Assembly (NCBI RefSeq): GCF_900184795.1
Contig: NZ_FXXN01000024.1
Coordinates: 256,366-320,365, forward strand
DNA: 64,000 nucleotides
Origin: Magnetospirillum sp. 15-1
Lineage (GTDB): Bacteria; Pseudomonadota; Alphaproteobacteria; Rhodospirillales; Magnetospirillaceae
Direction: 5' to 3'
Each line of letters starts with the position of its first letter. Within the stretch, counting starts at the first letter, position 1. Below, in pieces: positions 1 through 8,384 of this stretch. The translations under genes and the position numbers were made by a program. Below the pieces are notes generated by a model, which ran no database searches, had not been told where the DNA came from, and was given only the letters and a program-made list of their open reading frames with translations.

Positions 1-419
1 GCGCCACCCTGGCCGGCAAGCGCGTCATCCTGGTCGACGATTCCATCGTGCGCGGCACCACCAGCCGCAAGATCGTCGAGATGGTGCGCCAGGCCGGCGC
101 CACCGAGGTGCACATGCGCATCTCCAGCCCGCCGACCACCCATTCCTGCTATTTCGGCATCGACACGCCCGAGCGCGAAAAGCTGCTGGCCGCCCGCTAC
201 GACGTGGAGGGCATGGCCAAGCTGATCGGCGTGGATTCCCTGGCCTTCATCTCCATCGACGGCCTGTACCGGGCGGTGGGCGAGCCGGGCCGCAACGGAG
301 CCGAGCCGCAATTCTGCGACGCCTGCTTCACCGGCGATTACCCGGTCGAGCCCACCGATTACACCGGCGCCAAGGCCGACACCAAGCAACTGTCCCTGCT
401 GACCGAGGATACCCACTGA
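1..419 (+). CDS. purF: Amidophosphoribosyltransferase, C-terminal part (partial at window edge)
   Basis: This is the 3' end of purF; the 5' part lies outside the window, and the reading frame is open from base 3. The visible part carries the phosphoribosyltransferase signature [13 protein letters not shown] (the PRPP loop), followed by the C-terminal region typical of glutamine PRPP amidotransferase ([17 protein letters not shown]). The enzyme catalyses the first committed step of purine synthesis, PRPP + glutamine to phosphoribosylamine, in the cytoplasm. Its TGA stop overlaps the ATG of the next gene (TGATG), so the two are probably translationally coupled. Identification is confident; completeness cannot be judged. 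Confidence 0.95.
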   Translation, partial: ATLAGKRVILVDDSIVRGTTSRKIVEMVRQAGATEVHMRISSPPTTHSCYFGIDTPEREKLLAARYDVEGMAKLIGVDSLAFISIDGLYRAVGEPGRNGAEPQFCDACFTGDYPVEPTDYTGAKADTKQLSLLTEDTH

Positions 420-1138
420 TGGCTGGCGTGCTGGACGGCCGCGTGGCTCTGGTCACCGGCGCCTCGCGCGGGATCGGCGCGGCCGTGGTGCGCCGTTTCG
501 CCGCCGAGGGCGCCGAGATCGTCGCCATCGCCCGCACCCAGGGCGCCCTGGAGGAACTGGACGACGAAATCCGCTCGGCCGGCGGCAAGCCGCTGATCCT
601 GGTGCCGGAGGACCTGCGCAAACCCGGCCTGATCGAGCAGGCGGCGGCCGCCATCTTCCAGCGCTTCGGCCGGCTCGACATCCTGGTCGGCAATGCCGGC
701 GTGATCGGTGGCGGCCTCACCCCCGTGGCCCACCACGCCCCCGACGATTGGGAAGAGGCCTTCGCCGTCAACGTCACCGCCAACTGGCGGCTGATCCGCG
801 CCTGCGACCCGCTGCTGCGCATGGCGCCGGCCGGACGCGCGGTATTCACCACCTCGAGCGCCGCCGGCGGTGCCGAGCCGTTCTGGGGGGCCTATGCCGC
901 CAGCCAGGCGGCGCTGGAAACCACCGTCCGCACCTGGGCCGCCGAGATCGCCAATGTGACGGCGATCAAGGCCAACCTGCTGGACCCCGGCGCGGTGGCC
1001 ACCCGGCTGCGCACCATCGCCTTTCCCGGAGAGGACCAGTCCAGGCTGGCCCAACCGGCCGACGTGGCCGGCGCCTTCCTCGACCTTTGCCTGCCGAACT
1101 GCGCGCGCCAGGGCGAGGTCGTAAGGACTAATCCGTAA
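419..1138 (+). CDS. Short-chain dehydrogenase/reductase with YxxxQ instead of YxxxK
   Basis: A 239-aa Rossmann-fold protein of classical SDR length. The N-terminal cofactor motif is TGASRGIG (residues 14-21), the NAG motif is present (VGNAGV), and the active-site serine region reads FTTSSA. The catalytic Tyr is at about residue 159 in YAASQ; the lysine expected four residues later is glutamine (codon CAG at 905-907). The stop of purF overlaps the start, which suggests co-expression with purine synthesis. The substrate is unknown. Without the lysine, ordinary proton-relay chemistry may be impaired, so the protein could be a divergent enzyme or a non-catalytic SDR. Confidence 0.85.
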   Translation: MAGVLDGRVALVTGASRGIGAAVVRRFAAEGAEIVAIARTQGALEELDDEIRSAGGKPLILVPEDLRKPGLIEQAAAAIFQRFGRLDILVGNAGVIGGGLTPVAHHAPDDWEEAFAVNVTANWRLIRACDPLLRMAPAGRAVFTTSSAAGGAEPFWGAYAASQAALETTVRTWAAEIANVTAIKANLLDPGAVATRLRTIAFPGEDQSRLAQPADVAGAFLDLCLPNCARQGEVVRTNP

Positions 1139-1321
1139 GGTCTAGATCGTAGTACCCCCTCCCACGCCGTCACATTCAGTCACGGACGCGGTGGAACGGA
1201 CTTGCGCGTGTGCCCGCTCATGCGCTATCCCCATGGGGTTGGGGTCTGAGAGAGGTTGTCCAGGGGGGCGGCCTCGTACGACGTTTGGGAAGGGACGGCC
1301 GCCAAGGCCGGCGACAGGCGC

Positions 1322-2647
1322 ATGACGGGTTCCGATCCGCGAGAGGGGGCAAAGACCTTCGAGACGAAGGTCGCCAGCCTTATTGCGGCCACGCGCCATC
1401 TGGAAATCCCCCAGATCCTCATGCTGCGCCGCCTGACCCTGAGGGACCCCGAGGCGCGCAAGTGGGCCAACGAGAAGCAGCTCAACGTCGTCTTCTCGGT
1501 GATCCTCACCAAATCCATCGAACGGTACGGCCTGCCCAAGCTGAAGGACGCGCGCGAGCGCAACTTCCAGTCCCTGCTGCCCTCCGGCGACGGCAAGGAA
1601 GAGGACCTGCGGGTCCTGGCCGACATCGCCACGCAACTGTTGGGTCCGCCCCAGATGACCGAGGCGGAAAGCGCCCAGGCCGGCTTCCAGGCGCTGCTGG
1701 CCCGCGGTGCCGTCGCCGCCCCCACCCGCACCGTCCGCGCCCAGGCGCCGGTTCGCGAGCCGCCGCCCCTGTTCGCCGCCCAATTGGGGGCACCCGGCGA
1801 CCGCATGGGCAAGATGATGCCCAAGTTCCAGACGCCCATGCCCGGCGCCGGCAGCAGCGGCGGCAACGAACCGGACAAGCCCTTCACCGACTTCCCGACC
1901 CTGTTCGACGACACCATCTGCGCCTACACCGAGAAGATTCTGAGCATCTTCCGCATCACCCAGCCGTCGCGGGGCATCCGGCTGCCGTTCCTGCTGGCGC
2001 CCGAGTTCGGCGTGGTCTACCGCGAAGTGCTGACCAAGTTCATCCTGCCGCAGATGCGCGTGACCCGGCACATGCAGACCCTGGCCCACAGCTACAACTG
2101 GGCCGAGGTCGGCGGCGAGAAGCTGATCGAGATCATGCAGGGCAGCGAGGTCAACAACCCCATCCTGCACAACTGGGACGCCCGCTGGGCGTCGTTCCGC
2201 ACCGCCAAGGCGGTCAAGGGCAAGAAGCCGGCGGCGCAGAAGCCCGAGGACAATCCCTGGCCGCTGCTGCGCGAGGACGCGACGCGCGGCAATTACGAGC
2301 CGCCCAACGAGGATAATCTGGTCCTGCTGCAGGACCTCATCCGCTTCGAGGCCGACGTCATGGCCAAGTGCTGGCGTGAGTTGACCCAGCTCTATACCCA
2401 GGAATTCGCCCCTTCGGGCCGCATGGATCAGGCGCGCGAGGGAGCCTTCCGCGACGGCCTGATGAAGTGGACCGCCAAGCTGCCCGATTTCGTCGGCGAG
2501 CATCTGGCCATGAAGGCCCATTTCGAGTTCGAGCGCCTGGACGCCACCTGGATGCGCAAGCTGCTGGCCAATTTCGGCCGCACCGATTCCGAGCGGCGGC
2601 GCAACGCTCCCTTCCTCACCGAATTCGTGCTGCAATTGGGCGGCTGA
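1322..2647 (+). CDS. Conserved hypothetical protein, 441 aa
   Basis: I do not recognise a family. The frame is open from a TTG at 1256, but the ATG at 1322 (MTGSDPREG) is the more natural start. The protein is soluble-looking, with no signal peptide or membrane segment. Residues 1-110 look helical, then comes a Pro/Ala/Gly-rich linker (about residues 115-180), then a second helical domain rich in Trp and Arg. Its stop overlaps the ATG of the VOC gene (TGATG), so it belongs to a three-gene coupled run with the VOC and macro-domain genes. No catalytic motif is apparent. Confidence 0.7.
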   Translation: MTGSDPREGAKTFETKVASLIAATRHLEIPQILMLRRLTLRDPEARKWANEKQLNVVFSVILTKSIERYGLPKLKDARERNFQSLLPSGDGKEEDLRVLADIATQLLGPPQMTEAESAQAGFQALLARGAVAAPTRTVRAQAPVREPPPLFAAQLGAPGDRMGKMMPKFQTPMPGAGSSGGNEPDKPFTDFPTLFDDTICAYTEKILSIFRITQPSRGIRLPFLLAPEFGVVYREVLTKFILPQMRVTRHMQTLAHSYNWAEVGGEKLIEIMQGSEVNNPILHNWDARWASFRTAKAVKGKKPAAQKPEDNPWPLLREDATRGNYEPPNEDNLVLLQDLIRFEADVMAKCWRELTQLYTQEFAPSGRMDQAREGAFRDGLMKWTAKLPDFVGEHLAMKAHFEFERLDATWMRKLLANFGRTDSERRRNAPFLTEFVLQLGG

Positions 2648-3108
2648 TGGCGCTGCTCGGTCACGACCACGTCAACGTGGTGGTCACCGACATGGAGCGG
2701 TCCATCCGCTTCTATGCCTCCCTGCTTGGGCTGGCGGTGGTGATGGACCGCCCGCTGGAGGGCGAGTGGTTCGAGCGGGTGACCGGCCTGATGGGCGCAA
2801 GGGCACGCTGCGTCATCCTGGCGGCGCCTGGCGGCGCCTGCCGCGTCGAACTGCTGCAATTTGCCGACGGAGCCCCGGCCCAGCCCACCCAGCCCTCGAC
2901 CCCCGGCCTGCGCCATGTGGCGCTGCGGGTGGACGACCTGGACGGCTGCCTCGCCATTCTTCGGCGCGAGTTCGGCCAGACGGCGGAGCCCACCGACGTT
3001 CCCGGCGACATCGTCCGGGGCGGCAAGCGCATGTGCTATATTCACGATCCCGACGGCGCCATGATCGAATTGTGCCAGTACGGGCTGGAGCAGCCGGAGT
3101 TCCGCTGA
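2647..3108 (+). CDS. VOC (glyoxalase/dioxygenase fold) protein
   Basis: A 153-aa protein of the vicinal oxygen chelate superfamily. It has the paired beta-alpha-beta-beta-beta layout: an N-terminal module beginning [17 protein letters not shown] with a candidate metal-ligand His, and a C-terminal module with [13 protein letters not shown] and [13 protein letters not shown], where the final Glu is a typical metal ligand. Such proteins act as lyases, dioxygenases or resistance proteins. The substrate cannot be assigned. It overlaps its neighbours by TGATG on both sides, which suggests co-translation with the macro-domain gene downstream. Confidence 0.85.
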   Translation: MALLGHDHVNVVVTDMERSIRFYASLLGLAVVMDRPLEGEWFERVTGLMGARARCVILAAPGGACRVELLQFADGAPAQPTQPSTPGLRHVALRVDDLDGCLAILRREFGQTAEPTDVPGDIVRGGKRMCYIHDPDGAMIELCQYGLEQPEFR

Positions 3109-3626
3109 TGCCGGACAGCAGGATGAGGATCGTCGAGGCCGACATCACCCGCCTGGAGGTGGAGGCCATCGTCAACGCCGCCAATTCGTCACTGCTGGGC
3201 GGCGGCGGGGTGGACGGCGCTATCCACCGGGCCGCCGGGCCGCAATTGCTGGAGGCCTGCCGGGCGCTGGGAGGCTGCCCCACCGGCGACGCCAAGCTCA
3301 CCCCCGGCTTCCGCCTGCCCGCCCGCTGGGTGATCCACGCGGTGGGGCCGGTGTGGCAGGGCGGCGGCCAGGGCGAGGCCGCCCTGCTGCGATCATGCTA
3401 TGGCCGCTCGCTGGACCTGGCGGTGGAGGCCGGAGCGCGCGGCATCGCGTTCTCCGCCATCTCCACCGGCGTCTACGGTTTCCCCAAGGACGCGGCGGCC
3501 CAGATCGCCGTCGCCACGGTCAGGTCGTTCCTGAGCGGGACCGATGCGCTGGATCAGGTGGTGTTCTGTTGCTTCGGTCCCGACAGCATCGAAGCCCACC
3601 AGCGCGCCCTTTACCTCAACGATTGA
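3108..3626 (+). CDS. Macro-domain protein (ADP-ribose / O-acetyl-ADP-ribose hydrolase type)
   Basis: A 172-aa stand-alone macro domain. Motifs typical of the MacroD/YmdB group are present: [33 protein letters not shown] near residues 12-44 and the phosphate loop [10 protein letters not shown]. Family members remove O-acetyl-ADP-ribose or mono-ADP-ribose in the cytoplasm. The start overlaps the VOC stop, and the 3' end overlaps the end of the convergent protease gene by 16 bp. Nothing in the domain looks damaged. The physiological substrate is not determined by the sequence. Confidence 0.92.
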   Translation: MPDSRMRIVEADITRLEVEAIVNAANSSLLGGGGVDGAIHRAAGPQLLEACRALGGCPTGDAKLTPGFRLPARWVIHAVGPVWQGGGQGEAALLRSCYGRSLDLAVEAGARGIAFSAISTGVYGFPKDAAAQIAVATVRSFLSGTDALDQVVFCCFGPDSIEAHQRALYLND

Positions 3627-4408
3627 GCCATATCCAGGCTGGGCGGTCGCGACACCGGACCCGCCCGGGTGGATTTCGCCGCTCCCAGCCGGACGGCCAG
3701 CGAACGCAGGCCATCGGTCCCCGCCGCCACCCCGGCCTCGCCCTGGGCGGGAATCACCGCCACGTTGACCGCCACCAGACGAAGCTCACCCTCGCTCCAG
3801 CCGAGGACCGGACCGCCCGATTCCCCCTGGACCGCATCGCAATCATGGATGAACACCCCCGCCAACGCCTGACGGGTCAGGTGGCATCCCACATGGGCCA
3901 GCGGCACCTGCGCCTTGTCGCGGCCATAGCCGGCCACCGCAACCCGCATGCCCGCCTGGGGCGCGCCGAGGGCGATCCAGCCGATCTCTTCGCCCAGCGG
4001 CTCTTCAAGCTCCATCAGCGCCCAGTCGTCGGCCCGGCTGTCCAGCCCGCGCTCCTTGCCGTCGAGAACCCAGTTGGGAGCGGCATGCACCGCCGTCACC
4101 TTGGAGACGCGCAGGTACTCCCCCCGATCCCAGCCCGCCACGAAGGTGAAGGACGAGGCGGGAAACGGAAGCTGCGTCCGGCGGTTCCACAGGCAATGGG
4201 CGGCGGTGGCGATCAGGCGCGGACCGATCAGGGTGGCGCTGCAATGGCCGCTGAAGAAGTTGAGGCGCCCCATGGCGCTCCACGGGAATTCCTGGGCCAC
4301 CATGCGGACCCGCTGATCTTCGCCCTTGATGCCGTGCAACCGGCGCTGCTCGGCCCCGGCGGGCAGGGAAAGCAGCAGCGGCAGCAGGACGGCCAGCCAC
4401 CTCATCAT
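3611..4408 (-). CDS. Secreted trypsin-like serine protease
   Basis: A 265-aa S1-family protein with an N-terminal signal peptide ([19 protein letters not shown]). The catalytic triad is readable: His71 in TAAHC, Asp128 in DDWALMEL, Ser197 in GESGGP. It should act in the periplasm or outside the cell as an endopeptidase. Two adjacent ATGs exist, and the first (4408) is used here. That ATG overlaps the stop of the upstream ELM1-like gene (ATGA), so the pair is coupled. Four cysteines near the His and Ser motifs could form disulfides, as in other exported S1 proteases. Confidence 0.88.
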   Translation of the reverse strand: MMRWLAVLLPLLLSLPAGAEQRRLHGIKGEDQRVRMVAQEFPWSAMGRLNFFSGHCSATLIGPRLIATAAHCLWNRRTQLPFPASSFTFVAGWDRGEYLRVSKVTAVHAAPNWVLDGKERGLDSRADDWALMELEEPLGEEIGWIALGAPQAGMRVAVAGYGRDKAQVPLAHVGCHLTRQALAGVFIHDCDAVQGESGGPVLGWSEGELRLVAVNVAVIPAQGEAGVAAGTDGLRSLAVRLGAAKSTRAGPVSRPPSLDMAQSLR

Positions 4409-5385
4409 GGCAGCAGCTGCTCGCGGATGGCGCGGGCCACCTCCCGGGCGGCGTTGAGGCGGGGCCTCTCCCAGGCGTCCAGCGAGGCGGCTCCTTCCAG
4501 CGGCCGCGCCAGGCCGGCCCGGTAGAGCTGGGCGTGCAGGCGGGCATGCTTGGGAGCCGCCCATCCCTCGGGTGCCCAGATGAACACCGGAGCCGCCGAC
4601 GCGCAGGCCTCGCAGCACATGGAGACGGAATCCCCGGTGACGATCACGGCGTCGGCCAGGGCGAGAAACCCGAAATAGGGATTGTCGCCGCCCTTCGAGA
4701 ACAGGTGCAGCCAGCGCGGCTCGGGCAACAGGGCGGCCAGGGCGGCCTCCTGCGGCCCCCCGGTGCGGCGGCTGGTGGTCAGCAGCAGGGAACCGCCCAT
4801 GGCGCCGGCCAGCCGGGCGGCACTTTCGCCCAGGCTCCGGGCCATCTCCACCGGAAACGGCCGGTTCTTGGTGGCGCCGCCGACGATCACCGCCACCCAG
4901 GGACGCGGCAGATGGGCGAAGGCCGGGCGCCACCTGTCCGCCTCGGCGGCCAGACGTTCCGGCGTCACCCGGTGGGGCGCGCCCAGCACCTCCATGACGT
5001 TGCCGCCGGCCTTGGGGCGGTCGTGGGCGGGCGAGACGATCAGGTCGAAATCGCCGCGTCCGGGAAAGCCGGGGTCCATGATCTGCACCAGCCGGGCGCC
5101 GCATCGGCGCTTGATCCAGCGGGCGACGGGCGCGGTCCGCCGCCCGGCGGCGATCACCAGACGCGGCCAGGGGGCGCACAGTGCCCGACGGCTTTCGGCG
5201 GTCACGCCCAGCAGCCCGGCGCCGCGCAACACGTTGGGCAGACGGGCCAGCCGGTCGTAAGCGATGGTTTTGACGGCGAAGGGCCGGCCCAGCGCCTCGG
5301 CGACCCCCAGGCACTGAGCGACGTTGCCGGCCCGGTCATCGGCCAGCACCCAGATTTCGGCGTTATCGCTCGTCCCTGCGGTCAT
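4405..5385 (-). CDS. ELM1-like (mitochondrial fission ELM1 / DUF1022 family) protein
   Basis: A 326-aa protein resembling the bacterial ELM1/DUF1022 family, which has a glycosyltransferase-B-like fold: IWVLADDRAGNVAQCLGVAEALG at the start (split here as DDRAGN plus QCLGVAEALG), VIVGGATKNRPF in the middle and VTGDSVSMCCEA near residue 240. In plants ELM1 recruits a fission dynamin; the bacterial role is unknown. There is no signal peptide. It is transcribed leftward with the protease gene, whose start overlaps its stop. The PadR-like gene starts divergently 114 bp away. Confidence 0.75.
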   Translation of the reverse strand: MTAGTSDNAEIWVLADDRAGNVAQCLGVAEALGRPFAVKTIAYDRLARLPNVLRGAGLLGVTAESRRALCAPWPRLVIAAGRRTAPVARWIKRRCGARLVQIMDPGFPGRGDFDLIVSPAHDRPKAGGNVMEVLGAPHRVTPERLAAEADRWRPAFAHLPRPWVAVIVGGATKNRPFPVEMARSLGESAARLAGAMGGSLLLTTSRRTGGPQEAALAALLPEPRWLHLFSKGGDNPYFGFLALADAVIVTGDSVSMCCEACASAAPVFIWAPEGWAAPKHARLHAQLYRAGLARPLEGAASLDAWERPRLNAAREVARAIREQLLP

Positions 5386-5499
5386 GGCGACAAGCTCGGC
5401 GAAATGACAGACGTTTGCAAGCCCTCCCGTCGTATTTGTGGACTGGGCGACGATTACCCCCTATATTTGGCTGGAACGATTGCCGGATTGTGCCAAGCC

Positions 5500-6036
5500 A
5501 TGTTTACCGACAACACATTGACCCCCAAGGAAGCGGTACGCCTGTGCGCGCTGGGAACCATCGCGTCCCAGGCCATGCGCTACAGCGAACTGGCCGGGTC
5601 GGTGCGGCACTTCACCAGCCGGATCATGGGCCCCAGCCTCGAGCTGATGGGGATTTCCATCGAGTTGCTGCGCTACGAGGGACTGGTCGAGGCCGCCGAC
5701 GGCCAGGGCACCGAAGACGACCCCATGCTGACCATCTCGGCGGCGGGACAGCGCGAGTTGCTCACCCTGCTGACCGCCCGGCTGCGCCCCGGCTCCGATC
5801 TGTCCAAGCTGGTGGTGGCGCTGAAGATGCGCTTCCTCGACCTGCTGGACCACGACGAGCGCGCCCACCAGATCGACCTGCTGATCGAGAACGTGGACAG
5901 CCAACTGGCCCGCCTGACCGACCTGCGCGGCAGCGATGGCGAGGGCGGCAGCGCCCTGGCGGCGTGGCTGGACCACGACATCGCCCTGCTGGAAAGCCGC
6001 CTGGCCTGGCTGGAAGACTTCCGCGCCCGCCTGTGA
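5500..6036 (+). CDS. PadR-like winged-helix regulator (tentative)
   Basis: A 178-aa protein. Residues 1-70 look like a winged helix (LTPKEAVRLCALGTIA, then a segment of alternating helices and a wing ending LTISAAGQRELL), followed by a helical C-terminal dimerisation-like domain (DLLDHDERAHQIDLL), as in PadR-family proteins. An in-frame ATG also exists at 5404; 5500 is preferred because the protein then starts directly at the helical domain. The stop overlaps the GTG of radC (GTGA), so this gene and the broken radC were one transcription unit. Ligand and targets are unknown. Confidence 0.6.
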   Translation: MFTDNTLTPKEAVRLCALGTIASQAMRYSELAGSVRHFTSRIMGPSLELMGISIELLRYEGLVEAADGQGTEDDPMLTISAAGQRELLTLLTARLRPGSDLSKLVVALKMRFLDLLDHDERAHQIDLLIENVDSQLARLTDLRGSDGEGGSALAAWLDHDIALLESRLAWLEDFRARL

Positions 6037-6593
6037 CCGCCGAACTCCCCCTTCCCGGCCTGGCCGAAAGCGTGGACAAGCCGGACCACAAGGGCCATCG
6101 CGAGCGGCTGCGCAGGCGTTTCCTCGATGCCCCCGAAGCCCTGCCCGACTATGAATTGCTGGAACTGCTGCTGGGCGCCGCCATCCCGCAAAAGGACACC
6201 AAGCCACTGGCCAAGGCGCTGATCAAGCGCTTCGGCAGCTTCGCCGACGTGGTCACCGCCGATGTGGAGGACCTGAAGGCCATCGACGGCATCAAGGAAG
6301 TGGCCGCCGCCACGCTCAAGGTGGTGCGCGAAGCGGCTATCCGCCTGGCCCGTGCCCCGGTGCTCAACACCTCGGTGATCTCCAGTTGGGATGTGCTGCT
6401 GGATTACTGCCGCACCGCCATGACCACCCTGCCCACCGAGCAGTTCCGCCTGCTGTTCCTCGACCGCAAGAATACCCTGATCGCCGACGAGGTACAGCAG
6501 ACCGGCACCGTGGACCACACGCCGCTTTACCCGCGCGAGGTGGTCAAGCGCGCCCTGGCGCTGCATGCGAGTTCCATCATCATGATGATCTAA
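6033..6593 (+). pseudogene. radC: radC, 5' part, truncated by mobile-element insertion
   Basis: The N-terminal 184 codons of the chromosomal radC, starting at a GTG that overlaps the upstream stop. It encodes the helix-hairpin-helix-like N-terminal domain (ELLELLLGAAIPQKDT, DGIKEVAAATL) and the first half of the JAMM/MPN domain. After ASSIIM the frame runs into the element, adds Met-Ile and stops at 6591-6593. The metal-binding HxH motif is therefore lost from this piece. The missing remainder begins at 13585. The sequence is otherwise clean, with no other stops or frameshifts, which suggests a recent or reversible interruption. Confidence 0.93.
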
Positions 6594-6607
6594 ACGTATC
6601 TACACGC
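6576..6607 (+). repeat. Left attachment site: direct-repeat core and left inverted repeat
   Basis: The core ATCATCATG (6576-6584) overlaps a 27-bp inverted repeat (6581-6607) that matches the reverse complement of 13558-13584 at 25 of 27 positions; the two mismatches are at 6592-6593. The repeat does not extend further on either side. The radC reading frame ends within it. This is the expected attL of the element. Confidence 0.88.
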
Positions 6608-6628
6608 ATCACCAAGAACCATATCTGC

Positions 6629-6655
6629 TGGGCCAGCACCTCACGTGCTGGCCCA
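6629..6655 (+). terminator. Rho-independent terminator just inside the left end
   Basis: A perfect 10-bp stem (GGGCCAGCAC at 6630-6639 with GTGCTGGCCC at 6645-6654), plus an outer T-A pair, encloses a 5-nt loop and is followed by AATTTCTTT. It lies 36 bp after the truncated radC stop and would stop read-through from the host promoter into the element. Confidence 0.75.
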
Positions 6656-6796
6656 ATTTCTTTGGCCGAAATGAGGCTGGCTCACTTCTTCGCCAAGTTA
6701 GATCGCTTGGCCGACTAAAATAAAACTTGGATACAAGGTGGATAATTCGGCGATAATGTGGGGCAATACAAGATAAGAATGAGCAATAAAAATATC

Positions 6797-6851
6797 GCTG
6801 AAAGCATAATGTTTCAGCCATTTTGACAAAGAAGCTAAATGTTGCTAGTAT
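6797..6851 (+). promoter_or_regulatory. Sigma70-type promoter with adjacent dyad, for the element's first gene set
   Basis: TTGACA at 6823-6828 is separated by 17 bp from TAGTAT at 6846-6851, a full -35 box and a 4-of-6 -10 box at ideal spacing. Just upstream is a perfect 7-bp dyad, GCTGAAA (6797-6803) and TTTCAGC (6812-6818), a possible operator. The surrounding 280 bp is clearly more AT-rich than the rest of the window, typical of horizontally acquired promoter DNA. The first start codon, at 6887, has GAGG at 6876-6879. Confidence 0.65.
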
Positions 6852-6886
6852 TGTGCGTAGATTCACTACACACATGAGGCCGCAAG

Positions 6887-7603
6887 ATGCCGTTCCTACA
6901 CATTCCGTCTCTTGGCAATCGCCGTGAGCACCCCTGCCTGGGCGCGCCGACTTTCGCGGGCGTCACCCTCACCGACGTGACGCCCGCCGCAGTCACGTTC
7001 TTCACCGCCGCCGGCCTGCTGCGGACCACCCTCACCGCCGCCGAGGCCGGCGGCCTGATCATCGCGGAGATCATGGATGCGACCAGCGTGGTGGCCGCCA
7101 TCACCGAGAAAGCCCTGTCCGCCATCGCTGAGGCCGGCAAGCTGGTCGAAGAGGCTGGCAAGTTGGCCGCCTTGCCTGTCGTGGGTGACGAGAAGCGGAC
7201 CATCGAAGGTTTCGCCGCCATCGTTCGCACCGGCATCACCGCCGCCGGCCTTCCCCACGAAACGACCGGCAAGGTGACCTACCTCAAGAGCGTCATGTCA
7301 CAGGCCCATGGCCTGGACATCAAGGGCATCGAGGGAGCCCTGGGCAGTTTCGACCGCGCCCTGGCCGCCCACGAAGCCGCCATGGAGAAGCTTCAGGCCG
7401 CCCACGCCAGGTTGGGCGTGCTGGCCGCCCAGGCGGACGACGGGCCTTCGCGCGACAAGGTGGCGAAGCTGAAGGCGTCGCTGGATTTTAAGCGCAAGCT
7501 GCCCGGAGCCCTCGACGCCCTGGCCGCCGGTCGTGAGCAGATCGCCGCCGCCCTGGCCCGGATCGACCTCGTCATGAACACCCTGAAGGAGTGCGCAGCA
7601 TGA
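6887..7603 (+). CDS. Element-borne hypothetical protein, 238 aa, coiled-coil rich
   Basis: No family recognised. The protein is Ala-rich and predicted largely helical. After a short polar N-terminus there is a hydrophobic segment (TPAAVTFFTAAGLL) and a long heptad-like helical stretch (about residues 60-100 and 140-235) compatible with coiled coils. It is the first gene after a good promoter, and its stop overlaps the start of the next gene (ATGA). The gene is presumably part of a co-regulated set ending at 9514. The base composition is less extreme than in the flanking host genes upstream. Confidence 0.65.
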   Translation: MPFLHIPSLGNRREHPCLGAPTFAGVTLTDVTPAAVTFFTAAGLLRTTLTAAEAGGLIIAEIMDATSVVAAITEKALSAIAEAGKLVEEAGKLAALPVVGDEKRTIEGFAAIVRTGITAAGLPHETTGKVTYLKSVMSQAHGLDIKGIEGALGSFDRALAAHEAAMEKLQAAHARLGVLAAQADDGPSRDKVAKLKASLDFKRKLPGALDALAAGREQIAAALARIDLVMNTLKECAA

Positions 7604-8010
7604 GCAACGTGAAGCATGGTGTCACCTTCAAGACGCCCTCGGGCAGGTTCCTGAGTGCCGCCGGTCGTTGCGCCGTCCGTTTGGAAGTCGGTATCTGGGG
7701 CCGCCCCTCGAAGGAAGTGGCCGAGATGTATGGCGTTACCCGCCAGCGGGTCGAACGCCTGAGTGCCGGCATTCCCAGTTTCCTGAAGGATGGCGCGGCG
7801 ATGATGGATGTGATCACCGCCGCCCGCGCCTGCTGGAAGCGAGAGGACGGACGCCAGGGGTCCGAGGCCGCCTGGACGCTCGTCCTTCTCGACGCCCTGG
7901 CACTCCTCATCGGTGACGAGCGACTGTCCAGCAGCACGCTCTTGAACAACGCGGTGCGCGGCGCTGCCGCCTCCATCTCCACGGTTCTGGAGGCCCAGCA
8001 TGTCGGCTGA
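7600..8010 (+). CDS. Element-borne helix-turn-helix protein, 136 aa
   Basis: A small protein with a recognisable helix-turn-helix around residues 36-56 (PSKEVAEMYGVTRQRVERLS), the kind of sequence found in DNA-binding domains of phage- and plasmid-type regulators. The remainder is helical. The ATG at 7600 overlaps the previous stop; an in-frame GTG at 7591 is less likely. Its end overlaps the next gene by 11 bp. A role in controlling or maintaining the element is plausible, but the target is not known. Confidence 0.6.
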   Translation: MSNVKHGVTFKTPSGRFLSAAGRCAVRLEVGIWGRPSKEVAEMYGVTRQRVERLSAGIPSFLKDGAAMMDVITAARACWKREDGRQGSEAAWTLVLLDALALLIGDERLSSSTLLNNAVRGAAASISTVLEAQHVG

Positions 8011-8293
8011 TATCCAGCGTCTCCGGCAGCTCCGCGAACGCGCCCAGAGCGCCCGCTGCGACGACCACACCACCATGACCGATGCCGAGGTGGACGAGCT
8101 GATCGCCCTGGAGCGTCTGCACGCAGCCGAACAGGCCGGAATCCGAGTCACGCTCCGGCAGGAAGCCGAACAGCGCAAGACCGAGGCCGAGCGGCAGGAA
8201 CGCCGCAACGCCACCGCCCTGCCTTACCGGCAACCTTCGTCTCGACCGGGGCGTGGCTTGGACCTGATCACCAGGGGTCTGGACAATGCCTGA
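8000..8293 (+). CDS. Element-borne hypothetical protein, 97 aa, highly charged
   Basis: A small, highly charged, helical protein; residues 1-75 are rich in Arg, Glu, Gln and Ala with heptad-like spacing (RLRQLRERAQ, LRQEAEQRKTEAERQERR), suggesting a coiled coil. It overlaps the upstream helix-turn-helix gene by 11 bp and the next mini-gene by 8 bp, so translation is likely coupled. No family is recognised. Its position argues for a real gene rather than a chance frame. Confidence 0.55.
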   Translation: MSADIQRLRQLRERAQSARCDDHTTMTDAEVDELIALERLHAAEQAGIRVTLRQEAEQRKTEAERQERRNATALPYRQPSSRPGRGLDLITRGLDNA

Positions 8294-8384
8294 CGTCCTG
8301 GTCGCCTCCGAGCTGTCCATGAAGCCGCTCCGCCACCATATCGGCGGGGCGTCTCTCGTTCTCATGGTCGGCAATCGGCAATGA
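8286..8384 (+). CDS. Possible 32-aa mini-gene in the element's overlapping gene set
   Basis: A short frame starting at ATG 8286, which overlaps the stop of the previous gene by 8 bp, and ending with a TGA that overlaps the ATG of the next gene (ATGA). It exactly fills the gap between two real genes. The product begins MPDVLVASELSMK and has a hydrophobic second half. The exact fit is the only argument for it. Alternatively it only passes ribosomes on to the next start. Confidence 0.35.
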   Translation: MPDVLVASELSMKPLRHHIGGASLVLMVGNRQ

